Origin: Spartobacteria bacterium LR76
Lineage (GTDB): Bacteria; Verrucomicrobiota; Verrucomicrobiia; Chthoniobacterales; Terrimicrobiaceae
Direction of reading: 5' to 3'
NCBI GenBank assembly: GCA_003054655.1
Contig: QAYZ01000012.1
Coordinates: 124,001-188,000, forward strand
DNA: 64,000 bases
Made by a program: the position numbers and the translations under genes. The notes below the pieces were generated by a model. It was not told the origin of the DNA. It made no database searches and was given only the letters and a program-made list of their open reading frames with translations. Below, in pieces: positions 7,832 to 16,135 of this stretch (its first letter is position 1; every line of letters begins with the position of its first letter).

Positions 7832-8434
7832 TCAATCCCCCTTGATCGTGAACGCTCCGCCGCGCGGGAGCTGATCCGTTGTATTGGCGGATGTCTCTTC
7901 GCCGTCGTCGTACTGGCTAGTGCACGAGGACATGAGCGCCCGCATTTCGGGGCGTCCGCTGAATGCCTGGGAGCTGGCCTGAAAGGTGAGCTTGTTGCCA
8001 TTCACCTTGACCTTGGTGAGATCGACCGTCTCCTTTCGACCCTTGAGGACCATGGTGCCGGAGTCGGTCTGCCAGCGGTTGGTACCCCGGGGTTTGTAGA
8101 TGCGACAGACGACATCCTTTCCGAAGGAGGGAAAGGTGATCGCCGCGCGTCCGGTCGATGCGTCATTATCGACATCGAATTTCACCCAGAAGGTCACCGT
8201 GCGATCCCGATCGAAGTTGGCTGGGATTTCTGCCGCCAGCGTAATGTCAAAGTCGAGGGTGGTTTTGCTTTTGCGGGTGATGAGACCTTCTTTGAAATAG
8301 AGATAATCCGGTTTGTCTTCGGTGGCCGCGGGTGCAGGGGGATTCGTAACGACAACCGGAGTGTCCTCGGCCGACTTCGCCGGCAAGGCGGATAGAGCTA
8401 GAGCGGCGATCAGCAGGAGATTCTTTGTCTTCAT
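7832..8434 (-). CDS. Secreted protein of unknown function, copy 2 of a tandem duplicate
   Basis: A 200-residue protein beginning MKTKNLLLIAALALSALPAKSA, a clear signal peptide, so it is exported. The mature part holds blocks shared with the adjacent gene at 8448-9050: YFKEGLITRKSK near residue 50, an IYKPRGT block and the identical C-terminal ending FTIKGD preceded by QLPRGG. The predominantly polar, strand-like pattern suggests a beta-rich fold. I do not recognise the family. The start at 8434 is chosen for the signal peptide; the frame is open further upstream. Confidence 0.75.
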   Translation of the reverse strand: MKTKNLLLIAALALSALPAKSAEDTPVVVTNPPAPAATEDKPDYLYFKEGLITRKSKTTLDFDITLAAEIPANFDRDRTVTFWVKFDVDNDASTGRAAITFPSFGKDVVCRIYKPRGTNRWQTDSGTMVLKGRKETVDLTKVKVNGNKLTFQASSQAFSGRPEMRALMSSCTSQYDDGEETSANTTDQLPRGGAFTIKGD

Positions 8435-8447
8435 CACGATCTCGCAA

Positions 8448-9050
8448 CTAGTCGCCCTTGATGGTAAACGATCCTCCGCGGGGGAGTTGGTCGGCAGTCG
8501 TGGAAGCGGATTCCAGGCCATTCTCGTATTTGCTGATTCCAGCCATCAAAAGGGCTTTCGTCTGAGGGTAGTCGCCAAAGAGGGGCGATGTGAGCTCGAA
8601 GGTCAGCTTGTTCCCATCAGCCTTGAGTTTGGAAATGGTCATCGTTTCTTTCCTGCCTTTGACGGTGGCTTCGCCATCAGAAGCGGTGAAACGTGCCGTG
8701 CCTCGCGGCCTATAGATATGGCAGCCGATGTCCTGGCCGAAGCCCGGATACGTGATCGACGCCGTGCCCGTTTGCGGATTCGCGTCGATGTCGAAGCAGA
8801 CCCAATAATGCACGATGATATCGCGATCCAGGGTGTTTGGGATATCTCCAGCGAGGGTGATATCAAATTCTACCTTGTTCTTGCTCTTGCGGGTGATGAG
8901 TCCCTCCTTGAAGTAGCAATAGATCGGCTTCAATTCGGTCGGTGCTGGCGCCGGGGGATTGGTGACGATGGTTGGCGTGCGGTCTCCTGCCTGGAGAGGA
9001 AGGAGCGACAGGGTGAGTCCAGCTAAAGCCGGAAGGATGATAAGTTTCAT
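8448..9050 (-). CDS. Secreted protein of unknown function, copy 1 of a tandem duplicate
   Basis: Exactly the same length (200 residues) as its neighbour at 7832-8434, with a signal peptide MKLIILPALAGLTLSLLPLQA and the same landmarks: a VTNPPAPAPTE linker, YFKEGLITRKSK, IYRPRGT and the QLPRGGSFTIKGD end. The two stand head-to-tail with 13 bases between them, so they arose by gene duplication and are probably cotranscribed from upstream of 9050. Divergence is spread along the whole length. Function unknown. Confidence 0.75.
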   Translation of the reverse strand: MKLIILPALAGLTLSLLPLQAGDRTPTIVTNPPAPAPTELKPIYCYFKEGLITRKSKNKVEFDITLAGDIPNTLDRDIIVHYWVCFDIDANPQTGTASITYPGFGQDIGCHIYRPRGTARFTASDGEATVKGRKETMTISKLKADGNKLTFELTSPLFGDYPQTKALLMAGISKYENGLESASTTADQLPRGGSFTIKGD

Positions 9051-9081
9051 AGTGGTTGGATCTGTATTTGAAGGAAAGCGA

Positions 9082-9597
9082 TCAGTCTTTCCAATCGGCC
9101 TTGTTGGAAAGTGTCGAGGGATTGCAGTATTCTTGGCTCAGCGTTCCCTCGACGTAGATGCGAATCCAGATTCCGATCACGCGATCTTCGGATTTTCTGT
9201 TCGCTCCAGAATAATAGACCCAGTTTCCATCTAATTGCTCTGTGGTCAAAGTGAACGGCGAAGTGTTGACCGTGACGGTTTCATTGGCGCCTAGTAGCGG
9301 AAACTTTTCCGAGCCACCCTTGGATTGTAAAATGCCCTTATCAGTCTCCCCAGGTTGGAGATCCTTATAGAAGATGCGATACTTGGCTTCCACATTGTTG
9401 AGCGCCTTGAATGAGCGGCTCTTTATAGTGATGCGATAGCGGATCTCTTTGGACGTCACAGAAGTATTTCCATCCACGCGCCCGCGCTCTTGGCTCAGTT
9501 TCTCACGCTGGGCGACAATATCGAAATTCGTGAGTCCTGCAGCAGCGTTGCTGGCTATCAGTAGAAACGCCAAAGTGTTTAAAATGAGGACTCTCAT
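9082..9597 (-). CDS. Secreted protein of unknown function
   Basis: A 171-residue product with signal peptide MRVLILNTLAFLLIASNAAA; this fixes the start at 9597, although the frame is open to 9831. The mature part is rich in beta-strand patterns (RYRITIKSRSFKALNN, TVNTSPFTLTTEQLDG) and has one cysteine near the C-terminus. It lies upstream of, and in the same direction as, the duplicated pair at 7832-9050 and could share their transcript. No family recognised. Confidence 0.65.
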   Translation of the reverse strand: MRVLILNTLAFLLIASNAAAGLTNFDIVAQREKLSQERGRVDGNTSVTSKEIRYRITIKSRSFKALNNVEAKYRIFYKDLQPGETDKGILQSKGGSEKFPLLGANETVTVNTSPFTLTTEQLDGNWVYYSGANRKSEDRVIGIWIRIYVEGTLSQEYCNPSTLSNKADWKD

Positions 9598-9708
9598 CAA
9601 GAGACGACAGCGTGCAAATTCCAACTTTAGACTGTCGAGAGGAAAGGGCTGCGGCTTGTGTAAATTAGGGCGATGGAGTATCTTAATTACGTATAACCAC
9701 CCTATAGT

Positions 9709-10935
9709 ATGGCTAACGCAATGGTCATCGGGATAGGCGGCGTGGGCTCTGTCATCGGGCAGAAGCTCCATGAGTACGATTGCTTCGACAAGATTGTCCT
9801 GGCGGATCTGGATCCTGTTTTCGCGCAACATCTTGCGGCGAAAACTCCGAAGAGCCGCTTCGTGGTCGTGCAGGCAAATGCCATGGAGACGGAGCGTCTC
9901 GCCGCGTTAATGAAAGAACACAAGGTCGAGGTGACGTGCAATGCCTGCGTCTGCCAGACCAACCACTCCGTGATGGAGGCCTGCTTACGTGCCGGGTCGC
10001 ATTATCTCGACATGGCGGCAGACATTTATTCGCCCCCCGGCGTGAAGCGACCGGGAAAGAATTCCTTCGAGGCCGAGATTGAGAAATTCAACGACGCATA
10101 CCTGCAGCGCGGCCTCGCAGGCATTCTTTGCATGGGGATGGACCCCGGGGCAGTGAATGTCTTTGCCCGCTGGGCGATGGACCGGCTCGATACGGCGTCG
10201 AGTATTCGCGTGCTGGATGCCGACAATGCCGAGGTACGTGGCTATCGCTTCGCGGTGCTGTTTTCGCCGGAGACGTTCTTTGAGGAACTGGGAGCCTCGC
10301 CGTACTTTGTGAAGGATGGCAAGGTCATCAGCGGGCGCCCGTTGGAGACGGAGGTGGAGTGGGTGCGGTTTCCCGATCCCATCGGCCTCCAGAAAACCTA
10401 CGCGGTCGCGCACGAGGAGGGCGTGAGCCTGGGCATCTATCCGCCTTTCGTGGACAAAGGGGTGCGCTACTCGGTTTTCAAATACAGCATCCCGGACAAA
10501 GTGGTGAACATTTCCAAGTCGCTCCAGCTCCTCAACCTCGACACCTGGAAAAAGGTGAAGGTCGACGGCGTGGAGGTGGCCCCCGTACGGGTGGCGAGCG
10601 CGCATCTGCCGAAGCCTGCGCAGCTCGGTCCCACGGTGGATGGCTATTCCTGCGTGGGTACGGAGGTGCGCGGAACCAAGGATCGCCGTCGGGTGGAGTA
10701 CTTTGTCTACTCGATGGACAACCACCGCGACACCTACGAGCGCTACGGCTACTCGCTCACGCTCGTGCAGACGGGCATCCCGCCCGCTCTCACGGCGAAG
10801 CTTCTCGCGATGGGCAAGATCCCCGAGCGCGGCGTGATGATGCCGGAGGCCCTCGATCCCGAGGAACTCATGGCAAATTTCACACGCGAAGGATTGCCCA
10901 TTTTCGTGGAGAAGCGTGAAGTGGAGAGACTATGA
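9709..10935 (+). CDS. Saccharopine dehydrogenase family protein
   Basis: NAD(P)-dependent oxidoreductase of 408 residues. The Rossmann fingerprint GIGGVGSVIGQKL is at residues 8-20, and NACVCQTNHSVMEAC plus HYLDMAAD follow as in bacterial saccharopine or carboxynorspermidine dehydrogenases. Possible reactions are saccharopine to glutamate and aminoadipate semialdehyde, or the carboxynorspermidine step of polyamine synthesis. The coupled aldehyde dehydrogenase (four-base overlap at 10932) favours a role that makes a semialdehyde, but no lysine-ketoglutarate reductase or nspC is in view. It is divergent from 9082-9597. Confidence 0.8.
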   Translation: MANAMVIGIGGVGSVIGQKLHEYDCFDKIVLADLDPVFAQHLAAKTPKSRFVVVQANAMETERLAALMKEHKVEVTCNACVCQTNHSVMEACLRAGSHYLDMAADIYSPPGVKRPGKNSFEAEIEKFNDAYLQRGLAGILCMGMDPGAVNVFARWAMDRLDTASSIRVLDADNAEVRGYRFAVLFSPETFFEELGASPYFVKDGKVISGRPLETEVEWVRFPDPIGLQKTYAVAHEEGVSLGIYPPFVDKGVRYSVFKYSIPDKVVNISKSLQLLNLDTWKKVKVDGVEVAPVRVASAHLPKPAQLGPTVDGYSCVGTEVRGTKDRRRVEYFVYSMDNHRDTYERYGYSLTLVQTGIPPALTAKLLAMGKIPERGVMMPEALDPEELMANFTREGLPIFVEKREVERL

Positions 10936-12359
10936 GCAACCGGGCGTTTTATCTGAACGGGTCGTGGGTGAACTCAGGCGAGAGCCACGCGGTGGAGAAT
11001 CCGTGGAATGGCGCGCTCGTGGCTGAGATCGCGGTGGCGGAGGCCGCCCATGTCGAGGAGGCGGTCGCCACGGCGGCGGCGGCGTTCGAGGTCACGCGGA
11101 AGGCGCCGCCGGTTGAGCGGGCCGAGCTGCTGACGCGCATCGCGGATGGCATCGCGGCGCGGCGGGAGGATTTCATCGCCACGCTCATCGCCGAGGCCGG
11201 CAAGCCGGTAACCTTTGCCAGCGTGGAAGTCGAGCGCGCGGAGATCTGCTTCCGCCAGGCGGCGTACGAAACGGCGCACGCTCCCGGCGAGCTTCTCGAG
11301 ATGGGAGCGACGAAGCCGGGGCGCAATCACTTCGGCCTTGTGCGGCGGTTTCCGCTCGGCGTCATTCTCGGCATCACGCCCTTCAATTTTCCGCTCAACC
11401 TCGTCGCCCACAAGGTCGCCCCCACCATTGCGACCGGGAACACGATGGTGCTCAAGCCCGCGCTGAAAACCCCGCTCTCCGCGCTCCTCCTCGCCGAGGT
11501 GCTGCATGAGGCCGGTCTGCCCGCCGGGCAGATCAACGTCACGCCCTTCGGCCACGAGCACATCAAGCAGCTCCTCACGGATGAGCGGATCAGGATGCTG
11601 AGCTTCACCGGCAGCGTCGATGTCGGCTGGAAGCTCAAAAGCGAGGCCGCGAAGCTCAAGGTCGCGCTGGAGCTGGGCGGCAACGCCGCCGTGGTCATCG
11701 AGTCCGACGCGGACTGGCGAGCCGCCATTCCCAAGGTCGCCTCGGGTGCGTACGGGTACGCGGGACAGTCGTGCATCAGCGTCCAGCGCATCATTGTGCA
11801 GCGCGGGATTTACGAAGCCTTCCGCAGCGAGCTCGTCGCGTACATCCGCGAAAAGATCGCGGCGGGCGATCCCTCGCTTCCCTCCACCATCGTCGGCCCG
11901 ATGATCAACGCCCGCGCACGCGACAAGGTGGTCGACTGGATTCAGGACGCCGAGCTGGCTGGCGCAAAACTCCTCACTCCGCTGAAAGTCGAGGGCGCTT
12001 CGCTCCTGCACCCTGTTCTGATCGAGAACGCTCCCGGCAACGCCGCCGTCTCCTGCGAGGAGGCCTTTGCTCCGCTCGCCGTGCTCCAGCGCTACGACAC
12101 CTTCGAGGAGGCGCTAGACATCGTGAACGACTCCGCTTTCGGACTTCAGGCCGGGGTGTTCACTCCGAGCATCACGAAGGCTTTCCAGGCTTACGGAGCC
12201 CTCGATGTGGGCGGCGTGATGATCAACCAGGTTCCAACCTTCCGGGTTGAAAACATGCCCTACGGCGGCGTGAAAGACAGCGGCTTCGGCCGCGAAGGCA
12301 TCCGCTACGCCATGGAGGAAATGACCGAGCCGCGGAGCCTGGTGGTGAACCTGGGGTGA
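10932..12359 (+). CDS. Aldehyde dehydrogenase family protein
   Basis: NAD(P)+-dependent oxidation of an aldehyde to a carboxylate. Landmarks are the N-terminal GSW...ENPWNG, the cofactor loop FTGSVDVGW near residue 226, the general-base Glu in LELGGN near 247 and the nucleophile Cys281 in GYAGQSC. The 475-residue length is normal. It overlaps the stop of the saccharopine-dehydrogenase-like gene (ATGA), so both are one operon. An aminoadipate-semialdehyde substrate would fit, making this a lysine-catabolic pair, but that is inference. Confidence 0.85.
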   Translation: MSNRAFYLNGSWVNSGESHAVENPWNGALVAEIAVAEAAHVEEAVATAAAAFEVTRKAPPVERAELLTRIADGIAARREDFIATLIAEAGKPVTFASVEVERAEICFRQAAYETAHAPGELLEMGATKPGRNHFGLVRRFPLGVILGITPFNFPLNLVAHKVAPTIATGNTMVLKPALKTPLSALLLAEVLHEAGLPAGQINVTPFGHEHIKQLLTDERIRMLSFTGSVDVGWKLKSEAAKLKVALELGGNAAVVIESDADWRAAIPKVASGAYGYAGQSCISVQRIIVQRGIYEAFRSELVAYIREKIAAGDPSLPSTIVGPMINARARDKVVDWIQDAELAGAKLLTPLKVEGASLLHPVLIENAPGNAAVSCEEAFAPLAVLQRYDTFEEALDIVNDSAFGLQAGVFTPSITKAFQAYGALDVGGVMINQVPTFRVENMPYGGVKDSGFGREGIRYAMEEMTEPRSLVVNLG

Positions 12360-12432
12360 GGTTTTTGTCAGTTGAGTTCTATGCTGATTTATTTATATCC
12401 AGCGGGGTTCTGATTTTGTCGCTCGCCGTAAT

Positions 12433-12771
12433 ATGGTAAACACAAGTAAGCCTTCGAGTATTGAGAAGTGGTGTAAATGGAGGTTGCTGACTGGGCTTGC
12501 GGCAATGGTCTATCTTGTGATCGGAGTGATGGTAAATCATTACATGAATATAATGATCAAATGCCATTGGATGTTTATGTTGGGCGCAATCTCTATTTGG
12601 TGTAATGCCGTGCTGGCGGTGAAGCTGGGACAGGTTTCTACTTCGGTGCGCAATATAACTCGGGAAGGCGATAAAATTAGTTTTTGGACCGTTGTGGGGA
12701 TGAATTATCTTGCGGCTGTAATGCTGGGATTAATGTCCTTGGCGGTGATGTTTGAATGGCAATGGAAGTGA
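12433..12771 (+). CDS. Small membrane protein, unknown function
   Basis: 112 residues with three probable membrane segments: about 20-37 (LTGLAAMVYLVIGVMV), 46-64 (WMFMLGAISIWCNAVLAV) and 86-107. The DNA is clearly richer in A/T than the flanking genes, suggesting recent acquisition or weak constraint. ATG 12433 is the only credible start. No recognised domain. A GC-rich hairpin follows the stop at once. Confidence 0.5.
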   Translation: MVNTSKPSSIEKWCKWRLLTGLAAMVYLVIGVMVNHYMNIMIKCHWMFMLGAISIWCNAVLAVKLGQVSTSVRNITREGDKISFWTVVGMNYLAAVMLGLMSLAVMFEWQWK

Positions 12772-12785
12772 GCGTAATTTCCGGC

Positions 12786-12818
12786 CCGCCCCCACTGTAG
12801 CGTGGGGGCGGATATTTT
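12786..12818 (+). terminator. Probable intrinsic terminator
   Basis: A ten-base stem CCGCCCCCAC / GTGGGGGCGG with a TGTAGC loop lies 15 bases after the 12433-12771 gene and is followed by ATATTTT. The T-tract is short. About 150 bases between here and the PIN gene at 12972 show nothing else. Confidence 0.65.
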
Positions 12819-12971
12819 GGATTTATCAGTTTCTGGAAAAATCGATGCTTTGTTTGGGCCCAGATGGAATGGCGTAACCTGACTCATAGTGGTCTGGATA
12901 CGCGGAGATTTGCGCCAGAACTTTAACGCTGTACGGCGGAACCAATAGGCTCTGGCCTGGCGTTGAGTCCG

Positions 12972-13382
12972 CTATCCTCGGAACGGATGGAAGGCGATGC
13001 CCTTTGCCCATGCTGCCTTGAGGACGCCTTCGTCGAGGGTGGCGAAGCGGCAGGAATGCTGGCGGGCCAGGGCAACGAGATAAGCGTCGGTGATATCCTT
13101 GTAGCTGGATACCGCAGGGAGCGCGGTGGGAGTCGTTTTGCAGTCCAGAAAGCGGGCTGCCGATTGGGATGTCAGGCTCGTCAGCACGGCGGCGGCATCG
13201 GTCTGGCTCGCTCGATAGCCGGGGCTCATGCTTACTCGGAGAAATCCAAGCTCTGTGATGGCGCAGGTGGCAAATTTGGACAGACTTGCAAACCACCTTC
13301 GGGTTTCGTCGTGACTGGCGTGAGATCGCCAGCCATAGGCGAGCAGGAGGTTCACATCCGGGAGCACGCAGGTTTTGCTCAC
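12972..13382 (-). CDS. vapC: VapC-type PIN-domain toxin
   Basis: A 136-residue PIN-domain ribonuclease. Acidic metal-binding residues are visible: Asp9 in LPDVNLLLAYGW, the Glu in CAITELGFLRV, Asp in ITDAYLVALA and Asp in FATLDEGVL. The ITD-A-YLVALA pattern matches the TTA(A)DAYLAALA-type VapC subgroup. Its start overlaps the antitoxin stop by four bases (ATGA). It would cleave RNA when unbound by the antitoxin. Acts in the cytoplasm. Confidence 0.85.
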   Translation of the reverse strand: MSKTCVLPDVNLLLAYGWRSHASHDETRRWFASLSKFATCAITELGFLRVSMSPGYRASQTDAAAVLTSLTSQSAARFLDCKTTPTALPAVSSYKDITDAYLVALARQHSCRFATLDEGVLKAAWAKGIAFHPFRG

Positions 13383-13624
13383 GACTCGGAGAGAAGATCC
13401 TTCACGCGTTCCGGCGTCATTTCGGGAGCGCCTTCGGGGGCATCCAGGGCCACATAGTTCTTTCGGGAAACGATCTCTGCGGGGTGCGCCGTTTTCACCG
13501 GGTCAAGGATGATCCGGCCGTCCTCAAGGTAGCAGGAGATGACTGCTCCGGTCGGGAGCCCCAGCCGCTTACGAATCTCCAGAGGTATGACTACCTGGCC
13601 TTTGCTGGAAAGGGTTGTTGTCAT
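13379..13624 (-). CDS. vapB: AbrB/MazE/SpoVT-domain antitoxin (VapB type)
   Basis: An 81-residue protein whose N-terminus TTTLSSKGQVVIPLEIRKRLGL is the swapped-hairpin AbrB DNA-binding fold; the C-terminal half (MTPERVKDLLSES) would wrap the toxin. It is first in the toxin-antitoxin operon and overlaps vapC by four bases. The promoter at 13632-13659 leaves almost no leader, so the pair is probably autoregulated by the VapBC complex binding there. Confidence 0.87.
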   Translation of the reverse strand: MTTTLSSKGQVVIPLEIRKRLGLPTGAVISCYLEDGRIILDPVKTAHPAEIVSRKNYVALDAPEGAPEMTPERVKDLLSES

Positions 13625-13631
13625 GAATGGG

Positions 13632-13659
13632 ATCTTACTCGTCTTACTTTATCTGTCAA
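13632..13659 (-). promoter_or_regulatory. Sigma-70-type promoter of vapBC, probably leaderless
   Basis: Read on the minus strand: TTGACA (13659-13654), a 16-base spacer, then TAAGAT (13637-13632). The vapB ATG begins at 13624, only seven bases after the -10, so transcription would start at or next to the start codon. The spacer holds a repeated GTAAG that could bind VapB. Confidence 0.6.
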
Positions 13660-13832
13660 CCTGCGGCCCGGAATGCTTTCGCGTCTCGGGTGGACCAATG
13701 GGAGGACATTGATAGCAAGGCGTTTCAGCCTGGAACGCACGAGTTTACATTCAAGACCAGGAATCCCTAAGGATTAAGCGTTCGCTCCGACTTGCAGGCC
13801 GTCATATAATCCGGTAGATCTGCTGCAAAACG

Positions 13833-14168
13833 ATGAATTCCGGCGCCGCCCAGCTTTCTCTCGATCCCTCAGCGCTCACCGCCTTCGTGGCGTCGCTCTC
13901 GGCCCTTCCGGCGGACGAGATTCGCAAGGCCAAGTCGCTCTTTAGCCGCAATGCGATTGCGGACTACCGGATGAGCTTGAAATCCCTTGGGATCATGGGA
14001 GTTCTCAGCATTATTCCGATTTTCCTCATTGTCTCTATTCCCACGTTTTTCAGCTACCGGGCGCTCAAGGAGAATGGCCGGCAGAAAATCCTCAATGCCC
14101 TGGAGGTTTGGCGATCCGACCTCGGGAGCGCCTATGAGGTGCTGTTGTCTGCGTTGGACGCGATATAG
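13833..14168 (+). CDS. Small protein with one or two membrane segments, unknown
   Basis: 111 residues; a single long hydrophobic stretch (about 53-74, GIMGVLSIIPIFLIVSIPTFF) is preceded by a basic patch and followed by a charged tail. The N-terminal half is helical and soluble-looking. ATG 13833 follows a weak purine stretch. No family recognised, and it has no obvious partner: the next gene is convergent and 16 bases away. Confidence 0.45.
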   Translation: MNSGAAQLSLDPSALTAFVASLSALPADEIRKAKSLFSRNAIADYRMSLKSLGIMGVLSIIPIFLIVSIPTFFSYRALKENGRQKILNALEVWRSDLGSAYEVLLSALDAI

Positions 14169-14184
14169 CGCCGCCAGGAGTTGA

Positions 14185-15366
14185 CTATTCCAGCATGATC
14201 GCGCGGAAGGATGCGATTTCTTCCGGCGTGATGCCAATTTTCTGGAGATAGGCTTCGATCTTCTTATGGAGCGGATCGCCGGTTTCGCCGAACTTTTCGA
14301 ACCCTCCTGAGAGGTCGTTGAACATCTTCTCGTATTTGAAATAGCTGTTGGCGGTGATTTCCCAGTCCTTTTCGAGTTCGTCGGCTTTCACGCCGAGCAC
14401 GCCGTTGAGGACATAAGCGAGAGCGCCTGTGCGGTCGGCCCCTGCGATGCAGTGAAACTCGATGGGATAGTTTTTGCGGTCGCAGAAGAGGCGGAAGTTT
14501 CTGGCCATTGCCTCCGGCCCTTCGCCGGTGCAGTTTCCGTCCTGCCCGAAGATCTTGCCGTAAGAAAGCGACGAGTTGTGAACCCACTTCACGGCAGGGC
14601 CGGCGGGAGATTCTTTCATGGTGGCGACTTCGCCCGGGCTGCGAAGGTCGAGATCGGTTTTCCAGCGGAGCACGTCGTTGATATAGGCGACGCCTTCCGG
14701 CGAGAGCTTCGTTTCGCCGATGCGAAAGTCGTCGATACGCTCCTTTTTCCACTTGGTCCGATCCCAGTCAAAGTCGGGGCTGTTGGCATTGAGTCCGGCA
14801 GAACGGTAGATGAACCCCTGGCGGATCATGCGTCCATCCAGACCGACGCGCCCGCCGAGGTCGCGGGCATTTTCGATGTTGGGGATGGTAAGCAGGCGAG
14901 GCGCGAGCGAGTCGGTGTGGAAGCGTCCGATCCTGGAAATTGCGGGCTGGCCGTTGGCATCAAGCCCCTCGACTTTCCAGTAGTAGGCTTTGCCGATGAG
15001 GAAATTTGCGACGCGGGCTTCGTTGGGGATCGTGTCCTTTTCGGCAGGCAGGGCGAGGGCCGGGGAGGGGGCGGAGAAGTCTTCCTTCTCGGAGATCAGG
15101 ACGCGAAAGGGGCCGTGCTCGCCTGCGGTGCAGTCCCAGGTGAAGGCGTACGGCTGCGCATTGCGCACCTTGTTGAGCGATTTGCGTTTTTCCGCGTCGT
15201 TGAAAAACTCGCGTCGCTGCTCCTGCGGCATTTCGAGAAAAGCGCGGAGTTCCGGAGCAACGGTCGAGATGGTGGCGTCGAAGGAAGGCGACTTCAGGAC
15301 GATCTCGGCGTGCAGCAGCCCTGAAAGGGCCCAGGTCAGCGCAAACATTAGCAGGCGACTTTTCAT
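14185..15366 (-). CDS. Exported tyrosine-protein phosphatase
   Basis: A 393-residue protein with a signal peptide (MKSRLLMFALTWALSGLLHA). An N-terminal region of about 150 residues looks like a beta-sandwich. It is followed by a catalytic domain with NARDLGGRVGLDGRMIRQGFIYRSA and the C-x5-R loop HCIAGADRTGALA (Cys near residue 304), the signature of bacterial Y-phosphatase2/Y-phosphatase3 enzymes. Export suggests it removes phosphate from extracellular or periplasmic phosphoproteins, phosphoinositides or other esters. The substrate is not deducible. Confidence 0.85.
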   Translation of the reverse strand: MKSRLLMFALTWALSGLLHAEIVLKSPSFDATISTVAPELRAFLEMPQEQRREFFNDAEKRKSLNKVRNAQPYAFTWDCTAGEHGPFRVLISEKEDFSAPSPALALPAEKDTIPNEARVANFLIGKAYYWKVEGLDANGQPAISRIGRFHTDSLAPRLLTIPNIENARDLGGRVGLDGRMIRQGFIYRSAGLNANSPDFDWDRTKWKKERIDDFRIGETKLSPEGVAYINDVLRWKTDLDLRSPGEVATMKESPAGPAVKWVHNSSLSYGKIFGQDGNCTGEGPEAMARNFRLFCDRKNYPIEFHCIAGADRTGALAYVLNGVLGVKADELEKDWEITANSYFKYEKMFNDLSGGFEKFGETGDPLHKKIEAYLQKIGITPEEIASFRAIMLE

Positions 15367-15455
15367 CGTCGCCGAATTGTCGGGAATTCGTGAGGTATCG
15401 TAAAGGGGGATCTAGCGGCTTGCTCACATGGCCAAAAGTTTCTTATGTGCGTGCA

Positions 15456-15899
15456 ATGCGAGCACTGACGATGAAGGGTGTCCTTTTGGCGATCAGTGTG
15501 ATTTTCACTTTTTCGGGCTGCTGCGAGTATAAGGTGATCCAGCGGTTTTCCCTTGCGAATGGCGTGTCCGTGGAGATCCTGCGGGAGACGGAGTGGGAGC
15601 ATAGTCCAATACTCTTCTATACTGTGAGAGAGAGCGGATCGGTGCGGGTGCCGAGGACCTTTTTCGATACGGCAGGCGATGAGGAGTTGCAGATGATTGA
15701 TTCGGACAAGGGGGTGGTTGGCTTTGTGCTGACATCCGCCCCCTCGGACGTGGTGATTTTGTTCGACCAGACTACAGGGGAGAGCTGGCCGCAGACACTT
15801 GGGGAAGAATCCACGGAGGCAGCGCTCAGCCGGGGCGAGCGAATGCTTCTGGTCCTTCAAGCCGCTTTTCCCAGACGGGAGTTTGTTCTGAAAAACTAG
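15456..15899 (+). CDS. Putative lipoprotein, unknown function
   Basis: The product has a hydrophobic leader ending in FSGC, a lipobox-like sequence, near residue 22, so it is probably lipid-anchored after export. The remaining 125 residues look beta-rich (VRESGSVRVPRTFF, DSDKGVVGFVLT). Starts at 15456 and 15471 are both possible; 15390 is too far upstream of the leader. It is divergent from the phosphatase gene. No family recognised. Confidence 0.5.
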   Translation: MRALTMKGVLLAISVIFTFSGCCEYKVIQRFSLANGVSVEILRETEWEHSPILFYTVRESGSVRVPRTFFDTAGDEELQMIDSDKGVVGFVLTSAPSDVVILFDQTTGESWPQTLGEESTEAALSRGERMLLVLQAAFPRREFVLKN

Positions 15900-15958
15900 T
15901 GTTTAGTAAAAACGAGCTAAACGCGATCTCCAGGTAAGCTTTCTCCCGGAGGGAGGGT

Positions 15959-16036
15959 GTATTACCTGAGATTTCGAAGGCAAATGTTGAGTATTACCCG
16001 CGGGGTACTTGCCGAGTTTGCCAGACTGGGTAATAT
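15959..16036. repeat. Spaced GTATTACC sites upstream of the hybrid kinase
   Basis: GTATTACC occurs at 15959-15966 and 15991-15998, and an inverted 7-of-8 match GGTAATAT at 16029-16036. They lie in the 236-base gap between 15899 and 16136, which otherwise shows no gene. They may be regulator half-sites; support is weak. Confidence 0.3.
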
Positions 16037-16135
16037 GGATGAGTCGAATCGGCATGCGCGTCCCAGACCAGAAAAGGACGTAGTATCTTTGGTCAAACAA
16101 CCCACCAAGACGGCGCGACGAATTGCCGCCAGATT

